NCBI GenBank assembly: GCA_027020325.1
Contig: JALUVT010000101.1
Span: 1-7,658, forward strand
Direction: 5' to 3'
DNA length: 7,658 nucleotides
Source: a bacterium
GTDB taxonomy: Bacteria > Patescibacteriota > 4484-211
The notes below the pieces were generated by a model, which was not told the origin of the DNA, made no database searches, and worked only from the letters and a program-made list of their open reading frames with translations. Positions 5,432 through 7,658 of this stretch are shown here, piece by piece; positions within the stretch are counted from its first letter, which is position 1; each line of letters begins with the position of its first letter. The translations under genes were made by a program, and so were the position numbers.

Positions 5432-6140
5432 CTATATTTTGAATTAAACATTTTGTCATAAAAGATAATAGTTGTTTTGCTTTTATTGGATCAATAATTA
5501 TTTTTTTATGATCTAACACTAGTCCACTATCATTAAGCTCGCTAAGAGAAAAAAATCTTAAAGATTGTGAAAATTTTTTTACCCCTTGGGCAATATTCAG
5601 ATGAGAAAGGTCCAATTTTGTTTTCTTAAAAAGTTCATATAAGGAAAATTCCACACTACCACCATGGGTGTCAAATGATCCAAAAATATGCTCGGCTCTT
5701 TGTTGCACTTTTTGAGAATAAACATGAAGGGCTAATATTCGTTGTCGTTTATTAGTAAATATAGAGTGGTTTAAATCTTGTTCTACAGCATTTAAGGACG
5801 GTAAATTTCCTCCATGAGCGTTAATTAACACAAAAATTTCAATTCCCTCTCCAAAAGTTAACGCATACTCCTTTATTCCTTTTTTAAGAAAGGAAATATA
5901 AGACTCACTATCTACAGACCACGCACGATTAAAGCGATGTTCTAAGCTTACTCCAAAAGGCAAGACCGGAAGAAGATGAATTTCAGTAAAAACTGTCTGT
6001 AAGTTTATAAATAAATGTTCACTAACCCCAGCGGCAATTACAGTATCTATATCTAAAGGAATGCTATTTCCATGAAATTCAAAACTCCCTACTGGAAGGA
6101 GGTGAATAACACCGTTTCTTTTCTTTTTATCTTCTGCCAT
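5394..6140 (-). CDS. Creatininase-fold amidohydrolase (ArfB/creatininase/MftE family)
   Basis: This 248-residue protein carries the whole metal-site pattern of the creatininase family. VGSFEFHG at 17-24 supplies E21 and H23, and D32 lies in LDIDT. NAHGGN is at 107-112 (H109) and DTHGGSVE at 157-164 (H159, E164). Family members are metal-dependent amide hydrolases: creatininase, the FAPy deformylase ArfB of methanogens, and the mycofactocin peptidase MftE. The deformylase reading fits best here because the next gene encodes a GTP cyclohydrolase II-like enzyme, but that is inference from context. The protein is slightly hydrophilic at the N terminus and has no signal peptide, so it should be cytoplasmic. 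It is the first gene of three with overlapping ends. ATG at 6140 is preceded by TTAGAT at a 6-base distance, the same geometry as the DedA-like promoter. There is no Shine-Dalgarno, and the composition is A+T rich. Confidence 0.85.
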   Translation of the reverse strand: MAEDKKKRNGVIHLLPVGSFEFHGNSIPLDIDTVIAAGVSEHLFINLQTVFTEIHLLPVLPFGVSLEHRFNRAWSVDSESYISFLKKGIKEYALTFGEGIEIFVLINAHGGNLPSLNAVEQDLNHSIFTNKRQRILALHVYSQKVQQRAEHIFGSFDTHGGSVEFSLYELFKKTKLDLSHLNIAQGVKKFSQSLRFFSLSELNDSGLVLDHKKIIIDPIKAKQLLSFMTKCLIQNIVELYEKIQILYE

Positions 6141-6259
6141 TTTTTTATCTAATTTTTCTAAATTAACAAAATGATAAATATTTTAACTAAAATTAATCTA
6201 AAAATAAATAGCAAGTTGTGCGGTGCAGTTTAAGATTGGGGGAGTAGGTTTAGAGGACA

Positions 6260-6280
6260 AATTGTAGAATTGTAGAATTG
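6260..6280. repeat. Short period-8 tandem repeat (AATTGTAG)
   Basis: Two full copies of AATTGTAG are followed by AATTG. It sits near the A+T-rich block boundary. Its function is unknown; it may be replication slippage. Confidence 0.6.
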
Positions 6281-6345
6281 GCAGGGTTTGTTTAAATCAC
6301 CATCAAAGCGCAGGGAAGCGGTGAGTTTTTTTTAGCCGTAATTTC

Positions 6346-6354
6346 TGTTAAAAT
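6346..6354 (+). promoter_or_regulatory. Extended -10 promoter for the right-hand genes
   Basis: TGTTAAAAT (TG extension, TAAAAT at 6349-6354) repeats the pattern of the secF and DedA-like promoters. The -35 position is only a T-run. The predicted +1 is near 6361, so the message would begin with GGAGGAGGAG, which lies 26 bases before the ATG and is too distant to act as a normal ribosome binding site. Confidence 0.45.
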
Positions 6355-6396
6355 AGAGTTGGAGGAGGAGATAGTTAAAGTTAAGCGAAATTTCTC

Positions 6397-6702
6397 ATGT
6401 TAAAGCAGAAAAAAGAACTTTGGCGACAAATAGCCCGCCTTTTTTTTCAGGAAAGCATTTTCCAGCGCGGAAGCGGGGCCGATGAATTATTATCGATGGT
6501 CGCCCTCAAAACAGTCTTGGAAGAATTAAAGCCCGCGGCGCGGGAGAAGTTTTTTTTGCTTTTGGAGCAGGGGAAAGAGGAAGAGGTAACTGCTTTCATT
6601 CTCCAGCATCTGCCCGATTTAGGAGCCAAGCTGGAGAAAAGACTGGCTCCCCTCCTGCTGCAGGCAGAAGAAGAAACTTGGCAAGAGTTGAAAAAGAATT
6701 AA
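6397..6702 (+). CDS. Small helical hypothetical protein
   Basis: I do not assign this 101-residue protein to a known function. It is predicted to be almost all alpha-helical and soluble. Aromatic-hydrophobic turns (LWRQIARLFFQ at 8-18, FFLLLEQGKEEEV at 52-64) alternate with acidic and basic stretches, followed by HLPDLGAKLEKRL at about 71-83. The run K-x-x-x-R-E-K-F-x-x-L-L-E-x-G-K-E-E-E followed by I-L-x-x-L-P-D-L resembles small helical proteins of the DUF5663 kind reported from Patescibacteria; this is a recollection of pattern only. It has no signal peptide or membrane segment. The next gene starts 9 bases after its stop in the same frame, so the two probably form one transcript from the promoter at 6346-6354. 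Confidence 0.65.
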   Translation: MLKQKKELWRQIARLFFQESIFQRGSGADELLSMVALKTVLEELKPAAREKFFLLLEQGKEEEVTAFILQHLPDLGAKLEKRLAPLLLQAEEETWQELKKN

Positions 6703-6711
6703 TTTTTACCG

Positions 6712-7658
6712 ATGTCGGCAACAGCAGCGGCGAGAAAAAGAAAATTGGAAACAAGCGCCTCCGGCGGGGAGAGAGGGCAATCGGCGCCGGATTTAATGCA
6801 TTGGGCAAAGCAATTTTTGCAGGATTTAGAAGCGCGGGGACAAATTAGTTTAGCCGAAGGTCAATCGCGTTTGGAAGCCGTGGAAGAGGCGCTGGGAACT
6901 TTTGACAGTAAATTGAGACAGCAGGCGCGGAAGATAGCTGAAGAGTTGCAGCGTCGTTTTCGCGGACTGCCGTTATCACGCTGGCGGGAGTGGTGGGGCG
7001 AAGAAAAAGTAGTCCGGCGACCAAATGCGGAGTTGGAGCATGCGGAGGCGGAGTTGGAGCGCATCGCGCAGAGTGTATTCAGCAGTGTACTGAAGGAAAA
7101 AGAATTTGTTACTCAAGAGGGAACTCAAGAGGGAACTCAAGAGGAAAGAGATAGCCCAGAGCCTGGGGCCGAAGGTAAGACTAAACAGCGTTTGAATGAT
7201 CAGGAGCGGCAGTTTTTAGGAGCTTTTTTTAGGCAATTGGAAGGGCAGGACTGGTTTCAAAAACTGGGATTGTCCGAGCGCTGGGAAGTTTTGTCGCAAT
7301 GGCTGGAAGAACAAGATTTATCACCGCGGCAGCAATATCTTTGGCGGCAGTCTCTGCGAACACGCCTTTATTTAAGTGCGGCGCGGGAATTACAGCGGCG
7401 TTGGCAGAAAACGCGGCAGAAAGCGCAAAGAGCACAAAGAATAATTCGGCGGGTGAAACAGGTTTTTATCGTGAGTTTGCTGGCTTTTAATAGTGCCAGT
7501 ACTCCGTTGTTCGGTGGCGGAGAAATTATCTCCCCGCCTCCGTTGGTTTTGGTGCAGGAAGAAGAGCAAGGCGGGGAAGAAGCGATGTCCTTGGTTCGGC
7601 CCTCGGCCACCAGTTCGGGGCGGGAGCGCCCGCTGGTAACAGCACTTCCTCCGACTTC
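6712..7658 (+). CDS. Long charged protein with signal-like internal segment, 3' end outside window
   Basis: The frame is open from ATG 6712 to the window edge, 315 complete codons, on the same transcript as the gene before it. I recognise no family. Residues 1-245 are highly charged and rich in Glu, Gln, Arg and Ala, suiting long helices or coiled coil: EARGQISLAEGQSRLEAVEE at about 40-59 and EHAEAELERI at 109-118. WREWWGEE lies at about 92-99. A 12-base repeat encodes TQEG-TQEG-TQEE at 134-145. After an Arg/Gln-rich helix comes a hydrophobic run VFIVSLLAF (251-259) followed by NSAS, then a Pro/Gly-rich stretch. Residues 249-263 look like a signal peptide placed inside the protein. A GTG at 7453 could in principle begin a separate secreted protein there. 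High codon G+C contrasts with the block at 3960-6215. No Shine-Dalgarno precedes the start. Confidence 0.7.
   Translation, partial: MSATAAARKRKLETSASGGERGQSAPDLMHWAKQFLQDLEARGQISLAEGQSRLEAVEEALGTFDSKLRQQARKIAEELQRRFRGLPLSRWREWWGEEKVVRRPNAELEHAEAELERIAQSVFSSVLKEKEFVTQEGTQEGTQEERDSPEPGAEGKTKQRLNDQERQFLGAFFRQLEGQDWFQKLGLSERWEVLSQWLEEQDLSPRQQYLWRQSLRTRLYLSAARELQRRWQKTRQKAQRAQRIIRRVKQVFIVSLLAFNSASTPLFGGGEIISPPPLVLVQEEEQGGEEAMSLVRPSATSSGRERPLVTALPPT
7111..7146 (+). repeat. Three copies of a 12-bp in-frame tandem repeat
   Basis: ACTCAAGAGGGA occurs twice exactly and a third time with one change (last codon GAA instead of GGA). It encodes TQEG, TQEG, TQEE. Because the unit is a multiple of three, copy number can change without breaking the frame. 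Confidence 0.9.

Larger units (their letters stand above)
6141..6396. other. Divergent intergenic region with a composition break
   Basis: No gene is seen on either strand. Bases 6141-6215 are nearly all A and T and form the upstream region of the creatininase-like gene; TTAGAT (minus strand, 6152-6147) is a weak -10 candidate. From about 6215 the sequence returns to the composition of the right flank. That part holds a short period-8 repeat and an extended -10 promoter pointing right. Confidence 0.6.

Noticed and set aside
6260..6280. Period-8 repeat as a CRISPR fragment or iteron
   Set aside because: The units are too short, too few and without spacers, and no cas or replication gene is near.
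6359..6403. A 14-codon leader peptide starting at TTG 6359
   Set aside because: It starts with a poor codon upstream of the predicted +1, has no regulatory codon run, and overlaps the next start.

Overview
The window looks like a bacterial chromosome segment, most likely from the Candidate Phyla Radiation/Patescibacteria or a similar small-genome lineage. This assignment is tentative. It rests on the gene style (a short SecF, a TVP38/DedA protein, a DUF3850 protein, small helical hypotheticals), short leaders, and the absence of Shine-Dalgarno sequences before almost every start. The standard genetic code fits, with TGA used as stop. Base composition is uneven: a block at about 3960-6215 is strongly A+T rich (9 G+C in the 60 bases from 4561), while the right end is G+C rich (38 of 60 from 6961).

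Left part (1-1434). A partial TVP38/DedA-type membrane protein on the minus strand diverges from secF on the plus strand. Both have extended -10 promoters of the form TGNTAAAAT. A tRNA-Glu(CUC) gene starts one base after the secF stop. secD is not next to secF in this window.

Middle left (1493-3262, minus strand). Four genes read in the order ArsR-type repressor, DUF3850/ASCH-like protein, four-helix membrane protein with CSSC and CSPC motifs, and TlpA-like thioredoxin. The first and second genes overlap by 4 bases, as do the third and fourth. A near-consensus promoter (TTGACT-17-TATCAT) and an inverted repeat cover the repressor start. The cluster looks like an autoregulated thiol or metal stress operon.

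Middle right (3322-6140, minus strand). Three overlapping genes encode a creatininase-fold amidohydrolase, a GTP cyclohydrolase II-like protein with an unrecognised C-terminal half, and a CYTH-domain protein. The cyclohydrolase keeps the three zinc cysteines and the Asp/Arg pair, but has Leu at the position of E. coli Tyr105. In Streptomyces SCO6655, loss of that Tyr makes the enzyme stop at the formylated product FAPy. A creatininase-fold protein (ArfB) is the known FAPy deformylase of methanogens. The pairing therefore suggests an unrecognised two-step GTP-opening module, with a triphosphate-binding CYTH protein as possible third component. This is the main candidate for a new system in the window.

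Right part (6141-7658, plus strand). A 256-base intergenic region carries a period-8 repeat and an extended -10 promoter. It is followed by a small helical hypothetical gene and a long charged protein that runs off the window and contains a 12-bp tandem repeat and a signal-peptide-like internal segment.
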